From: Bacteroidota bacterium
GTDB lineage: Bacteria; Bacteroidota; Bacteroidia; Flavobacteriales; Flavobacteriaceae
Length of the DNA stretch: 64,000 nucleotides
Assembly (NCBI GenBank): GCA_023387965.1
Contig: JAEWHE010000027.1
Span: 1 to 64,000 of the forward strand
Direction: 5' to 3'
A program made the position numbers and the translations under genes. The stretch's first letter is position 1; each line of letters starts with the position of its first letter. This document shows, piece after piece, positions 33,080 through 42,729 of the stretch. The notes beneath the pieces were generated by a model. The model was not told the origin of the DNA. It made no database searches and worked only from the letters and a program-made list of their open reading frames with translations.

Positions 33080-34237
33080 TTATTCCACCCAAGATTTATA
33101 ATATTCGCCATCGTCTAATCCCATGGCTTCGGCGGTTACCATCAACGGACGGAAGGTATCGACCATAACGGCCAATTCTTCGGTGATGGTTTGACCAATG
33201 CTTCGCTCCATTGCTCCAGGTGCGGGACCATGCGGAATTCCTTTTGGATGCAAGGTGATGTGACCTTGTTCGATGTTGTTTCGGCTCATAAAATCGCCAT
33301 CGACATAGTATAAAACCTCATCGCTATCGATGTTGCTGTGGTTGTAAGGTGCCGGAATTGATTTTGGATGATAGTCATACAATCTTGGGCAAAACGAGCA
33401 AACTACAAATGTTGACGTTTCAAAAGTTTGGTGAACCGGAGGCGGTTGGTGAACACGACCAGTTATAGGCTCGAAATTGTGGATGCTGAAAGCGTAGGGA
33501 AAATTATATCCGTCCCAACCGATTACGTCAAAAGGATGCGTGGCATAAACCACCTCGTGTAACATTCCTTCTTTTTTTATTTTGATCACGAAATCTCCTT
33601 TTTCATCAAATGTTTCGATGGTTTCGGGCAATTTAAAATCGCGCTCGCAAAAAGGTGAATGCTCTAAATGTTGACCTGACTGGTTTTTATAGCGTTTCGG
33701 TGTATAAAATGGAGCAAAAGATTCTACGTAAAACAAGCGGTTTTCTTCGGTATCAAAATCAATTTGGTAAATAATCCCACGAGGAATTATAAGGTAATCT
33801 CCGTATTCAAACGGGATGTTTCCCATCATGGTTCGAAGTGTTCCGGTTCCTTTATGGACGAAAATCATTTCGTCTGCATCGGCATTTTTATAGAAATATT
33901 CTCGTAAAGATTTTTTTGGTGCTGCCAAACCAATGGTACAATCGCGGTTGACGAGCATCGCTTTTCGACTGTCGAGAAAATCGTCTTCAGGTTTTAATTC
34001 GAAACCTTTCAGCAAAAGCGATTTGATGTTTTTATCAATGGCAATTTTTGGCTCAACGTTTTTCGAACTGCGAATTTCTTTAACCTGAGTTGGTCGATGA
34101 ACGTGATACAAAAGCGAGGAATGTCCGTGAAAACCTTCGGTTTCAAACAATTGTTCGTAATAAAGTCCGCCGTTTGGTTTTTCGAATTGTGTATGTCTTT
34201 TCTGTGGAAATTCTCCTAATTTATGATAGATAGGCAT
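33080..34237 (-). CDS. hmgA: Homogentisate 1,2-dioxygenase
   Basis: A 385-residue cupin-fold iron dioxygenase that opens the homogentisate ring to maleylacetoacetate. It is shorter than the about 440-residue proteobacterial and animal enzymes, which is usual for Bacteroidota copies. Cupin strands are visible in DEMIFVHKGTGTLRTMMGNIPFEYGDYLIIPRG. The C-terminal metal-site region includes HNFEPITGRVHQPPPVHQTFE, YHPKSIPAPYNHSNIDSDEVLYYVDG and HITLHPKGIPHGPAPGAME, with the expected His/Glu ligands. It is in the same direction as hpd. Maleylacetoacetate isomerase and fumarylacetoacetase genes are not in the window. Confidence 0.95.
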   Translation of the reverse strand: MPIYHKLGEFPQKRHTQFEKPNGGLYYEQLFETEGFHGHSSLLYHVHRPTQVKEIRSSKNVEPKIAIDKNIKSLLLKGFELKPEDDFLDSRKAMLVNRDCTIGLAAPKKSLREYFYKNADADEMIFVHKGTGTLRTMMGNIPFEYGDYLIIPRGIIYQIDFDTEENRLFYVESFAPFYTPKRYKNQSGQHLEHSPFCERDFKLPETIETFDEKGDFVIKIKKEGMLHEVVYATHPFDVIGWDGYNFPYAFSIHNFEPITGRVHQPPPVHQTFETSTFVVCSFCPRLYDYHPKSIPAPYNHSNIDSDEVLYYVDGDFMSRNNIEQGHITLHPKGIPHGPAPGAMERSIGQTITEELAVMVDTFRPLMVTAEAMGLDDGEYYKSWVE

Positions 34238-34283
34238 AACTTTTTAATTTGATAATTATTTAATGAGATAATTTGATAATTGA

Positions 34284-34330
34284 GGCAATTCAATCGATAA
34301 CGAAACTCGTTATCTAATTATTTAATTGCC
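34284..34330. repeat. AT-rich nested inverted repeat between hmgA and the permease
   Basis: GATAACGA, AAC, TCGTTATC is a perfect 8-bp stem with a 3-base loop (34296-34314). It is flanked by an outer pair GGCAATT (34284-34290) and AATTGCC (34324-34330). Upstream, AATTTGATAATT is repeated twice (34246-34281). A less perfect ACGC..CA/TG..GCGT hairpin at 34477-34511 could end the permease transcript. The 293-base gap has no gene. Confidence 0.6.
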
Positions 34331-34530
34331 GAATTACCCAATTGAACTCATTCCGGATTTCTTTTGATAAAAAATTTTAAATGCGGCAAAAGTCCTGACC
34401 AAATTGTATTCATAGCAACAAATATCGGAAAAATTAATCGTTTTCGCTTTTATATTATCAATTTTTTAATGGAAACAAAAAACGCCGACAAAATATTTTC
34501 TGCCAGCGTTTGTTCACAAATTTGTATGTA

Positions 34531-35973
34531 TTATAAGTTTTTTAACTTAGAATTATTTTTTCCGTAGAAGAAATAAATTGCCACTCCAAGCACCATCCAT
34601 CCTAATAATCGCAACCAGCTTTCGCCAGGAAGTGAATACATTAGGTAAAAACAAACAACGATTCCCGCGATTGGCACAAATGGCACTAACGGAACTCTGA
34701 AAGATCTTGGAGCGTCAGGCATCTTTTTTCTCATAATTAAAATTCCAAGACAAACCAACGAGAAAGCGAACAAGGTTCCGATACTTACCATGTGTCCCAA
34801 ATCTTTAATTGGAACAAATCCTGCAAAAATGCTCACGAAGACCATGAAGAAAATATTGGTTTTCCAAGGCGTTCTAAATTTTGAGTGAATTTGCCCAAAA
34901 AATCCTGGCAATAATCCGTCGTTACTCATTGAATAAAAAACACGGCTTTGCCCCATTAACATTACCAGAATTACTGAGGTGTAACCCGCTAAAATGGCCA
35001 CGATTAAACCGGTTTGTAAAAAAGTATAACCTGTTACGGCAAATGCTGTTGCTGCGGGTGAAGCATCACCTTTAAATTGTGAATACGGCACCAAACCTGT
35101 CATTACGTAAGAAAAAAGTACATAAAGAATGGTACAAATTACCAAAGATCCCAAAATTCCGATTGGCATTCCTTTTTGTGGATTTTTAGCTTCTTGAGCG
35201 GCTGTTGAAACGGCATCAAAACCAATGAAGGCAAAGAAAACCAAACCTGCTCCTGCTGCAATCCCTGAGATTCCTCCAAATTCTCCCACTTTATTTCCGG
35301 TTGCTGGATCAATATGTTCTGGAACGTATTCTGGAATGTATGGAACGTGAAATTCCGGATTAATGTATTGCCATCCCAAAACAATAAAAACAATTACCAC
35401 AATCACTTTTACCACTACCAAAATATTATTGACAAAAGCAGATTCTTTCATGCCTCGAATAAGTAACATTGAGAGCAAACACACAATAAAAATTGCCGGC
35501 AAGTTGATGATTCCTCCTTCTGCGGGAGCACTTGCAAACTCTGGTGGAAACGTGACGCCAAACTGAGAAAATAATTTGGTTAAATAAGATCCCCAACTTA
35601 CCCCAACTGTTGCGGCTCCAAGGGCATATTCAAGTACTAAATCCCAACCAATAATCCAGGCAACAAATTCACCCATTGTGGCGTAAGAATAAGTATATGC
35701 ACTTCCGGCAACGGGAATCATGGAAGCAAATTCGGCATAACAAAGTCCGGCAAACGCACAACCTACGGCTGCTAAAACAAATGATAAAGTTACGGCTGGA
35801 CCTGCGTGATCGGCTGCGGCAATTCCGGTTAAGGAAAATAATCCTGCTCCAATAATTGCTCCAATTCCCAATGCTACTAAGGCTCGAGACGAGAGTGTTC
35901 TTTTTAATCCTTTTTCATCATCTGCGGCTTCGTTAATTAAAATAGCCAACGATTTCTTTCTCCAAATAGACAT
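34531..35973 (-). CDS. Amino-acid permease (APC family, cationic amino-acid transporter type)
   Basis: A 480-residue inner-membrane permease with about 12-14 TM segments. The start of TM1 carries the APC signature GIGAIIGAGLFSLTGIAA near residues 36-53. The family landmarks EFASMIPVAGSAYTYSYATMGEFVAW (near 120-145) and AFIGFDAVSTAAQEAKNPQKGMPIGILGSL (near 245-275) are clear. Placement beside tyrosine-catabolism genes suggests, but does not prove, import of aromatic or other amino acids; the closest family resemblance is to CAT-type (cationic) permeases. Confidence 0.9.
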   Translation of the reverse strand: MSIWRKKSLAILINEAADDEKGLKRTLSSRALVALGIGAIIGAGLFSLTGIAAADHAGPAVTLSFVLAAVGCAFAGLCYAEFASMIPVAGSAYTYSYATMGEFVAWIIGWDLVLEYALGAATVGVSWGSYLTKLFSQFGVTFPPEFASAPAEGGIINLPAIFIVCLLSMLLIRGMKESAFVNNILVVVKVIVVIVFIVLGWQYINPEFHVPYIPEYVPEHIDPATGNKVGEFGGISGIAAGAGLVFFAFIGFDAVSTAAQEAKNPQKGMPIGILGSLVICTILYVLFSYVMTGLVPYSQFKGDASPAATAFAVTGYTFLQTGLIVAILAGYTSVILVMLMGQSRVFYSMSNDGLLPGFFGQIHSKFRTPWKTNIFFMVFVSIFAGFVPIKDLGHMVSIGTLFAFSLVCLGILIMRKKMPDAPRSFRVPLVPFVPIAGIVVCFYLMYSLPGESWLRLLGWMVLGVAIYFFYGKNNSKLKNL

Positions 35974-36071
35974 AAAATTTTATTCTTTTTAGTTTAATGG
36001 ATTCAAATATAGTTTTTTTAAAGAATAATTAACAATAAAATTTGGAGTTTAATATTTCCAGAAGCAATTTT

Positions 36072-38273
36072 TTAAAACCAAAACCCTAAACTAATCCAGG
36101 TATGATGGTCTTTGGTTTCGGGTGACCAAGAATGTTTCAGCTCGATTGGTCCGATAATGCTTTCAAGTCCATAACCAAATGCATAACCTGAATGTGTAGG
36201 ATCAGCAAACCAATCTGTGGTATCAAAAATTTTCGATCCAATATTGGCATAATTAGCGGTAAAATTCAAATGGTTTTTCCGAAAAATCTCAACATCGGCG
36301 GTAAGCGAACCTTTTATGTAACTGTTTCCGGCAAGACTCACAAAATCGTATCCATAAAAATGCCTAAAATTATTGATTGTAGCGAAACCGTATCCTCCTA
36401 AAATAAAATCGAAGAAAGGTATATTGCTTTCGCCAATGGTAAATCCGGCTTCGGATTGTGCGGTAAACGTTAGCTTTTTCCAGAAAGTTTTGGTAAACGC
36501 CAATTCGCCTTTTAGAATAGAAAATGGTTCAAAATTTTTAGTAAAATCAGAAGAATATAGAAGACTTTGAAAATCTCCACTAAATAAAATTCCGTTTTTT
36601 GGAAAAAACTTTTTGTCCATAGAATCGTAACGAACATAGGCATTTCCGGAGAAATAATCGCTGTTTTCCAGAATAGGTTCTGTGTTGGCCAATGTCCTAC
36701 TTTTTATCTTGAGATGCTTTAATTCGGCTTCAACGCCAATTAAAAATTTCTGGGCGAAAAGGGTTTGGAAATAAATTTTATTCGAAAAATCAGAATAATC
36801 GATGTTGAGAGAATTTAACCCGAACAAATCTAAAAGTTCACCATTATTAAAATCGGTCAAAACATTTCGGTTGAAAGTATTGTATCTGGACTTAAAACCA
36901 TAACTGATGTTAAAACCATTGTCCACATAATAATCCAAATAATATCGGAAATTATCGCCTAAACCAATGTCTAACAAAGCAACATCGTTCTTAAAAAACA
37001 TTTTTTTCTGGGTAATATTTACGAGCAAAGCACTTTTGTACAATCCGTCGTAATGCAGCCCGAATTTAAGGTAAGTTCGGTTTGGATTTTCCACTAAAGA
37101 CAAATTCATGGCTTCAGCTCCATCTTCATTTAAGGCAAAATTGTAACCAATGGCGCTAAAATTTTGCGTAGCATTTAAAGTAGCGATTCCACGGTCTAAA
37201 TCCTCATAAGAAATATTACTTCCGGGCTTAAAACCTAATTGCCCAATCACATAAGAACGCGTGTAATTTTCCAATTTTGAAATCGAAATATCGTCTATAC
37301 ACAAAGAATCAACCTGATGTTTCGGGAATTCTTTCAAAGGTTTCACCGAACTCACTTTCCTCAATTGATCTACAACTGCCAAAGCCGCTTTTTCGCCTCG
37401 ATCGATGATTTCGTTGCCTTCGTCAAAAGAAACTACGTTAAAACCTTCAATGTCCGGCTTGATGTAAATATCTGTTTTTTTGATATTTTCAGGCATTTTT
37501 TGAATCATCTGCATATTGGTGATTTGTACCAAAATTTTTGTAGCATCGGTCAATTGTTTTCTGTCCCGAAAACCATCCTGAACGTCCACGCCAATGATAA
37601 TGTCGGCTCCTAATTTTTTGACTTCTTCAATAGGATAATTATTGACTACACCACCATCTATCAAAATTTTTCCATCAATTTCCACCGGCATGTACAACGA
37701 CGGAAAAGCCGCACTTGCCACCATCGCTTGCGGCAAAGAACCTTCGTTGAGCAACACTTGTTTTCCGGTTTCAATATCCGTGGCAATACACAAAAATGGA
37801 ATGGGAAGTTTATTAAAATCGCGCTCGTGCCTTACGTGATGCGTGAGTTTGCTAATCAAATTAAAATTATACAATCCTTTAGACAAAGCCCTTGGAAAAC
37901 TCAACCGCATCTTGTTAAACGGAAGCGATAAAGTGTATAATTCGTCGTTTCTTTTTTCGTAAAAGTTTTTGGTAGATCTTGGAATATAATCCTGAATTAA
38001 AGCGTCATAATCCGTAGTTCTAAAAATCGAATCAATTTCAGCAGCTTTGTAACCCGAAGCATAAAGGCCACCAATAATCGCACCCATGCTGGTTCCTCCA
38101 ATGTAAGAAATTTCTACATTATTCTCTTCCAAAACTTTTAAAACGCCAATATGTGCCAAACCTTTTGCACCACCACCACTCAACACCAATCCAATCTTCG
38201 GTTTTTTTGCTTCTTGCGCATGAAAAACTTGAATGGAGAAAATTGTTAAGAGAATGATGAGCCAGTTCTTCAT
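36072..38273 (-). CDS. Patatin-like phospholipase with Omp85-type barrel (PlpD-like)
   Basis: A 733-residue outer-membrane protein. A signal peptide precedes a patatin domain (residues about 25-220): oxyanion GLVLSGGGAKGLAH, nucleophile Ser62 in GTSMG and Asp206 in DGGVVNN give the Ser-Asp dyad. A POTRA-like linker (about 300-380) leads into a 16-strand barrel ending ISLGFWF. This is the architecture of PlpD-type autosecreted lipases, where the barrel anchors the enzyme. Probably cleaves phospholipids at the cell surface. It is followed by uvrC, 16 bases upstream in the same direction. Confidence 0.92.
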   Translation of the reverse strand: MKNWLIILLTIFSIQVFHAQEAKKPKIGLVLSGGGAKGLAHIGVLKVLEENNVEISYIGGTSMGAIIGGLYASGYKAAEIDSIFRTTDYDALIQDYIPRSTKNFYEKRNDELYTLSLPFNKMRLSFPRALSKGLYNFNLISKLTHHVRHERDFNKLPIPFLCIATDIETGKQVLLNEGSLPQAMVASAAFPSLYMPVEIDGKILIDGGVVNNYPIEEVKKLGADIIIGVDVQDGFRDRKQLTDATKILVQITNMQMIQKMPENIKKTDIYIKPDIEGFNVVSFDEGNEIIDRGEKAALAVVDQLRKVSSVKPLKEFPKHQVDSLCIDDISISKLENYTRSYVIGQLGFKPGSNISYEDLDRGIATLNATQNFSAIGYNFALNEDGAEAMNLSLVENPNRTYLKFGLHYDGLYKSALLVNITQKKMFFKNDVALLDIGLGDNFRYYLDYYVDNGFNISYGFKSRYNTFNRNVLTDFNNGELLDLFGLNSLNIDYSDFSNKIYFQTLFAQKFLIGVEAELKHLKIKSRTLANTEPILENSDYFSGNAYVRYDSMDKKFFPKNGILFSGDFQSLLYSSDFTKNFEPFSILKGELAFTKTFWKKLTFTAQSEAGFTIGESNIPFFDFILGGYGFATINNFRHFYGYDFVSLAGNSYIKGSLTADVEIFRKNHLNFTANYANIGSKIFDTTDWFADPTHSGYAFGYGLESIIGPIELKHSWSPETKDHHTWISLGFWF

Positions 38274-38289
38274 CTAAAAAAATAAATAA

Positions 38290-40089
38290 TTAAGTTTTGC
38301 TGTAAAATTCGACAATTTTTTTGGCTTTTGAAACTCCAATAACGTCAGAAATTTCTTTTTCTGTTGCTTGCGAAAGTCTTTTAACAGATTTAAAATGTTT
38401 AATCAACGTAATCATGGTTTTTTCGCCAATGCCCGGAATGCTTTCTACTGAAGTTTTTAACGCGTTATTGCTGCGTTTATTTCGGTGAAATGTAATCCCG
38501 AAACGGTGTGCTTCGTTCCGTAAATGCTGGATGATTTTTAACGTTTCTGATTTTTTATCCAAATACAACGGAATCGAATCGCCAGGATAAAAAATTTCTT
38601 CCAATCTTTTTGCAATACCAATAATGGCAATTTTTCCACGCAAATCTAATTGTTCCAAACTTTTTAACGCCGAAGACAATTGTCCTTTTCCACCATCAAT
38701 CACAATGAGTTGCGGCAAAGGTTCATTTTCTTCAAGCAAACGCTTATATCTCCTGAAAACAACTTCTTCCATCGAAGCGAAATCATTTGGCCCTTCAACG
38801 GTTTTGATATTAAAATGTCGGTAATCTTTTTTGCTGGGTTTTCCATCTTTAAAAACCACGCAAGCCGCCACAGGATTGGTCCCTTGTATATTCGAGTTGT
38901 CAAAACATTCTATGTGTCGAGGTTCTGAAGAAAGGCGTAAATCTTTTTTCATTTGCGCCATAATTCGGTTGGTATGACGATCGGGATCCACAATTTGCAA
39001 CTGCTTCATTTGATCCATCCGATAAAACTTCGCATTGCGTTCGGAAAGATCCAAAATCTGTTTTTTATCGCCTAATTGTGGAACCGTAATTTTTAATCCC
39101 GAAGTTTCACCACCTAAATCCACTTCAAAAGGTACAATAATTTCTTTTGACAATAACCTAAATCGTTCCCTGATTTCAACAATCGCCAATTCAAGCAATT
39201 CCTTATTGGTTTCGTCCAATTTTTTTTTCATCTCCATCGTATGCGAACGTACAATCGCGCCATGAGAAATCTGGATGAAATTGACATAAGCCGCACTTTC
39301 GTCAGAAACTATTGAAAACACATCAACATTAGAAATTCTTGGGTTTACAATCGTAGATTTTGCCTGATAATTTTCGAGAATATTAATTTTATCTTTGATT
39401 TTTTGGGCTTCTTCAAACCGCATTTCCATCGCCAAATTTTTCATCAAAGTTTTAAAATCCTTCAAACTCTCTTTAAAATTTCCCTTTAAAATTTCACGAA
39501 TCGCATCTATGTTTTTTTGGTATTCTTCCAATGATTGATGGGCTTCACAAGGTCCTTTGCAATTACCAATATGGTATTCCAAACACACTTTGTATTTTCC
39601 GGAATCAATATTTTCCGGAGACAAATCGTAGTTGCACGTTCGTAATTGGTACAATTCTTTAATCAAATCCAAAAGTGTGTGAACCGTCTTGAAACTAGTA
39701 TAAGGTCCAAAATATTCCGAACCGTCTTTGACCATATTTCTAGTAGTAAAAATCCTCGAAAATGGTTCTTTTTTGATGCAAATCCACGGGTACGTTTTGT
39801 CATCTTTCAACATGACGTTGTACCTTGGCTGTAGTTTTTTAATCAAATTATTTTCAAGCAACAACGCATCCGTTTCCGTTGGAACCACGATGTGGCGGAT
39901 ATTTACGATTTTCCGAACGAGCACGTTGGTTCGGCCGTTGTCATGCAATTTATTAAAATACGAAGCCACTCGCTTGCGCAGATTTTTCGCCTTACCAATG
40001 TAAAGAATTTTATCGTCTTTATCGTAATATTGGTAAACGCCCGGACCATCGGGCAATGTTTGAATCTGGAGTTCTATTGGCGTTCGCAT
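38290..40089 (-). CDS. uvrC: Excinuclease ABC subunit C
   Basis: A 599-residue nuclease making both incisions in nucleotide excision repair. The GIY-YIG domain starts GPGVYQYYDKDDKILYIGKAKNLRKRV (residues about 16-42). A Cys cluster follows (CNYDLSP, CLEYHIGNCKGPC). The UVR motif is in the FEEAQKIKDKINIL region. The RNase-H-type catalytic domain carries ECFDNSNIQGTNPVAACVVFKDGKP and VIDGGKGQLSSALKSL. Tandem helix-hairpin-helix motifs end the protein (SIPGIGEKTMITLIKHF). Confidence 0.97.
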   Translation of the reverse strand: MRTPIELQIQTLPDGPGVYQYYDKDDKILYIGKAKNLRKRVASYFNKLHDNGRTNVLVRKIVNIRHIVVPTETDALLLENNLIKKLQPRYNVMLKDDKTYPWICIKKEPFSRIFTTRNMVKDGSEYFGPYTSFKTVHTLLDLIKELYQLRTCNYDLSPENIDSGKYKVCLEYHIGNCKGPCEAHQSLEEYQKNIDAIREILKGNFKESLKDFKTLMKNLAMEMRFEEAQKIKDKINILENYQAKSTIVNPRISNVDVFSIVSDESAAYVNFIQISHGAIVRSHTMEMKKKLDETNKELLELAIVEIRERFRLLSKEIIVPFEVDLGGETSGLKITVPQLGDKKQILDLSERNAKFYRMDQMKQLQIVDPDRHTNRIMAQMKKDLRLSSEPRHIECFDNSNIQGTNPVAACVVFKDGKPSKKDYRHFNIKTVEGPNDFASMEEVVFRRYKRLLEENEPLPQLIVIDGGKGQLSSALKSLEQLDLRGKIAIIGIAKRLEEIFYPGDSIPLYLDKKSETLKIIQHLRNEAHRFGITFHRNKRSNNALKTSVESIPGIGEKTMITLIKHFKSVKRLSQATEKEISDVIGVSKAKKIVEFYSKT

Positions 40090-40194
40090 CTTACAAAGTT
40101 ACGGGCAAAAATGCCGAATTGCAAGTGCGTAAATTTCATTTTAACAAACACAAATCTGCAAAATTTTATACATTTAGCTTTTTAAAAATAATTT

Positions 40195-41166
40195 ATGCCG
40201 AAAACGCCCAAAGAAATCAACATTTTAGGCGAAACCATTTTGCCAGGAGAAAACCGAACCCTCAACATGGAAATTGCAAAATTGCACACCATGACCAAAC
40301 TAAAAATTCCCGTAATCGTAGAACGTTCGCTGGTGGAAGGTCCGGTGGTTTTATTTTCTGCGGGTTTGCACGGTGACGAAATTAACGGCGTTGAAATCGT
40401 GCGGCAAATCATCACGCAAAAGATAAACAAGCCAAAGATTGGTACCATTATTTGCATTCCGGTGATGAATGTTTTTGGATTTTTAAACAAAACCCGTGAA
40501 TTTCCGGATGGTCGTGATATGAATCGCGTTTTTCCGGGAAGCAAAAACGGGTCGTTGGCAAGTAGGTTCGCTTATTATTTGTTAAACGAAATTATTCCGT
40601 TGGTGGATTATTGTATTGATTTTCACGCCGGTGGAGCTGATCGATTTAATGCGCCACAAATTAGAATTGTGCCACACAACTACGAACTTAAAAAATTAGC
40701 CGACGTTTTTCAGGCACCATTTGGTTTATATTCCAAAAATATTTCGGGTTCGTTTCGAAATTCTTGCGATAAATTAGGTGTAAAAATGTTGTTGTTTGAA
40801 GGCGGAAAATCCATGGACATCAATACCGATGTTACCCAAGAAGGCGTTGAAGGAACCAAACGTTTTTTAGAACATTTTGGGATGCTAAATCCTAAAAAAA
40901 ATGCACAAAAAGCTGATACGAAAACCATTTATATCGAGAAGTCAAATTGGGTTCGCGCCAATCGTTCGGGGATGTTTCATAGCGTGACGAAAGTGGGAAC
41001 TTTTGTGGAAAAAGGCAGCATTTTGGCAAAAATTTCTGACCCTTATGGAGCGGTTGAAGTGAAAGTAAAAGCTCCAAATTCTGGTTATATTATTAATGCA
41101 AATGAAGCCCCAATTGTGTATCAAGGCGATGCAATATTTCACATTTCGACTGCTTTGGAGAATTAA
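40195..41166 (+). CDS. Succinylglutamate desuccinylase/aspartoacylase family protein
   Basis: A 323-residue zinc-dependent carboxypeptidase-like deacylase. The zinc motif appears as GLHGDEINGVE (His and Glu) near 63-73 and DFHAGGADRFNAPQIR near 148-163 supplies the third ligand. The C-terminal 75 residues form a beta-rich domain with a biotinyl/lipoyl-like pattern (GTFVEKGSILAKISDPYG), common in this M14-like family. Substrate unknown; assignment as AstE is not supported. Followed by the folate gene 12 bases later. Confidence 0.88.
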   Translation: MPKTPKEINILGETILPGENRTLNMEIAKLHTMTKLKIPVIVERSLVEGPVVLFSAGLHGDEINGVEIVRQIITQKINKPKIGTIICIPVMNVFGFLNKTREFPDGRDMNRVFPGSKNGSLASRFAYYLLNEIIPLVDYCIDFHAGGADRFNAPQIRIVPHNYELKKLADVFQAPFGLYSKNISGSFRNSCDKLGVKMLLFEGGKSMDINTDVTQEGVEGTKRFLEHFGMLNPKKNAQKADTKTIYIEKSNWVRANRSGMFHSVTKVGTFVEKGSILAKISDPYGAVEVKVKAPNSGYIINANEAPIVYQGDAIFHISTALEN

Positions 41167-41178
41167 ATTTTAATTAAA

Positions 41179-41742
41179 ATGACAAAAAAAGAATTACGAG
41201 ATCACTATAAAAAATTGCGGGAAAATTTTTCTGGAGAAGAAGTCGAAACAAAAAGTTTAGCGATTGCCAACATGGCTTTACAAGGAAATTTTTGGAACAA
41301 ACAAATCTACCATATTTACTTACCAATCACTACAAACAATGAGGTTGATACTGAATTTTTATTGCAAATTTTATCCGGTAAAGACAAAGACATTGTGGTA
41401 TCGAAAGCTGACTTTTCCGACAGAAGCATGACGCATTTTTTGTTGACCGACAGCACAAAATTTGTGGTAAATTCACATGGAATTCCAGAGCCTGAAAACG
41501 GTTTTGAAGTAAATCCTGAAAAAATAGAAGTCGTTTTTTTGCCGCTTTTAGCTTATGACATCAAGGGAAATCGTGTGGGTTATGGCAAAGGTTTTTACGA
41601 TAATTTTTTAAGAAAATGTACTCCGGAAACTATCAAAATTGGATTGTCGTTTTTTGAACCTGAAGCGTATATCGATGGGATTTTTGAAGGCGATATTCCA
41701 ATGGATTTTTGCATAACGCCTTCAAAAATTTATACTTTTTAA
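41179..41742 (+). CDS. 5-formyltetrahydrofolate cyclo-ligase
   Basis: A 187-residue enzyme that converts 5-formyl-THF to 5,10-methenyl-THF using ATP. The N-terminal basic helix MTKKELRDHYKKLRENF and the C-terminal GNRVGYGKGFYDNFLRK motif (residues about 133-149) are diagnostic. It is short but within the usual 180-200 residues. Its stop is directly beside the stop of the convergent oxidoreductase gene. Confidence 0.93.
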   Translation: MTKKELRDHYKKLRENFSGEEVETKSLAIANMALQGNFWNKQIYHIYLPITTNNEVDTEFLLQILSGKDKDIVVSKADFSDRSMTHFLLTDSTKFVVNSHGIPEPENGFEVNPEKIEVVFLPLLAYDIKGNRVGYGKGFYDNFLRKCTPETIKIGLSFFEPEAYIDGIFEGDIPMDFCITPSKIYTF

Positions 41743-42684
41743 TTATTTTATTGCCAAAAATTTTTCTTCAATTAACTCTTTGTTTACAGAAGCTCCCGCC
41801 ATATTTCCACTTGCTACCGCCGCCGAAACCGACCGAAATAAAGTGGTACAATCACCAGCCGCATAAACGCCTTCAACCGAAGTTTTTTGGAAATGATCTG
41901 TTTTGAGGATTCCGTTTTCATCTAAATCACAACCCAACTTTTCGATAATTTTGAGTGCTTTTTGATGGTTTTTCGGACGGGAAAAAATAGCGTCAATTTT
42001 CTGCGAAGTCCCATCAGTAAAATTCACCGAATCCAAATAACCGGAATGGTGAGAGAGTGAAAGAATTGGTTTTTCGACGACGGCAATATTTAATTTTTCT
42101 AAAATTTCAAGTTTGTCTAAATCAATTTCGCCAATACCGTTGGTAAAAATCGTAAGGTTTGGTGACCAATGCGAAATTAATTTTGCCAATTCGTACGCCA
42201 AAGCGCCATCTGCTAAAATTCCGAGATTTTTGTTTCGAACTTCGTAACCGTGACAATAAGGACAATGCAAAACAGAAATTCCCCAAGATGCGGCAAAGCC
42301 AGGAATCTCGGGCATTACATCTTGCAAACCTGTAGCAATAATTATTTTTTTGGAAGAAAATTTTTTACCGGAAACCGTTTCCACTAAAAATCCAAGATTT
42401 TCTTGAGTTACACAACAAACCTCATCGCTTGAAAATTGTACCGAAGGATATTGTAAAACCTGATGTTTGGCTTCTTTGGCAATAGTTGCCGGTGGTTTTC
42501 CATCTTGCGTAATAAAATTATGGCTTTTAGGCGTTTGCTGGTTACACGTATTTCCGGAATCGATGACCAAAATATTTCGGAGGGAACGTCCTAATGCCAT
42601 TGCAGCCGCTAAACCCGCGTAACTTCCGCCGATAATCACAACTTCAAAACTAAACTGATTGTTCATGTGGTAGTATTTTTTCAA
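41743..42684 (-). CDS. FAD-dependent thioredoxin-reductase-like oxidoreductase
   Basis: A 313-residue FAD/NAD(P)-binding protein. The FAD Rossmann motif is GGSYAGLAAAMALGR (about 18-32). The redox motif CPYCHGYE (near residue 132) has the CxxC spacing of thioredoxin-reductase relatives, and GVYAAGDCTTLF near the end contacts FAD. This family is often annotated as 'NAD(P)/FAD-dependent oxidoreductase' and the true partner is unknown. The second Met (42666) is an equally plausible start. A few bases from the convergent folate gene. Confidence 0.9.
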   Translation of the reverse strand: MKKYYHMNNQFSFEVVIIGGSYAGLAAAMALGRSLRNILVIDSGNTCNQQTPKSHNFITQDGKPPATIAKEAKHQVLQYPSVQFSSDEVCCVTQENLGFLVETVSGKKFSSKKIIIATGLQDVMPEIPGFAASWGISVLHCPYCHGYEVRNKNLGILADGALAYELAKLISHWSPNLTIFTNGIGEIDLDKLEILEKLNIAVVEKPILSLSHHSGYLDSVNFTDGTSQKIDAIFSRPKNHQKALKIIEKLGCDLDENGILKTDHFQKTSVEGVYAAGDCTTLFRSVSAAVASGNMAGASVNKELIEEKFLAIK

Positions 42685-42729
42685 AATATAATTGAAAAGC
42701 TACCAAAACCTACAAGTATTAGGAAAACT

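Noticed and set aside
32886..33092. 68-codon minus-strand frame between hpd and hmgA
   Set aside because: It overlaps the interspersed repeat, and its sequence mirrors the repeat.
34364..34567. 67-codon plus-strand frame near the permease
   Set aside because: It overlaps the 3' end of the permease gene on the other strand and a hairpin; no sign of a protein family.
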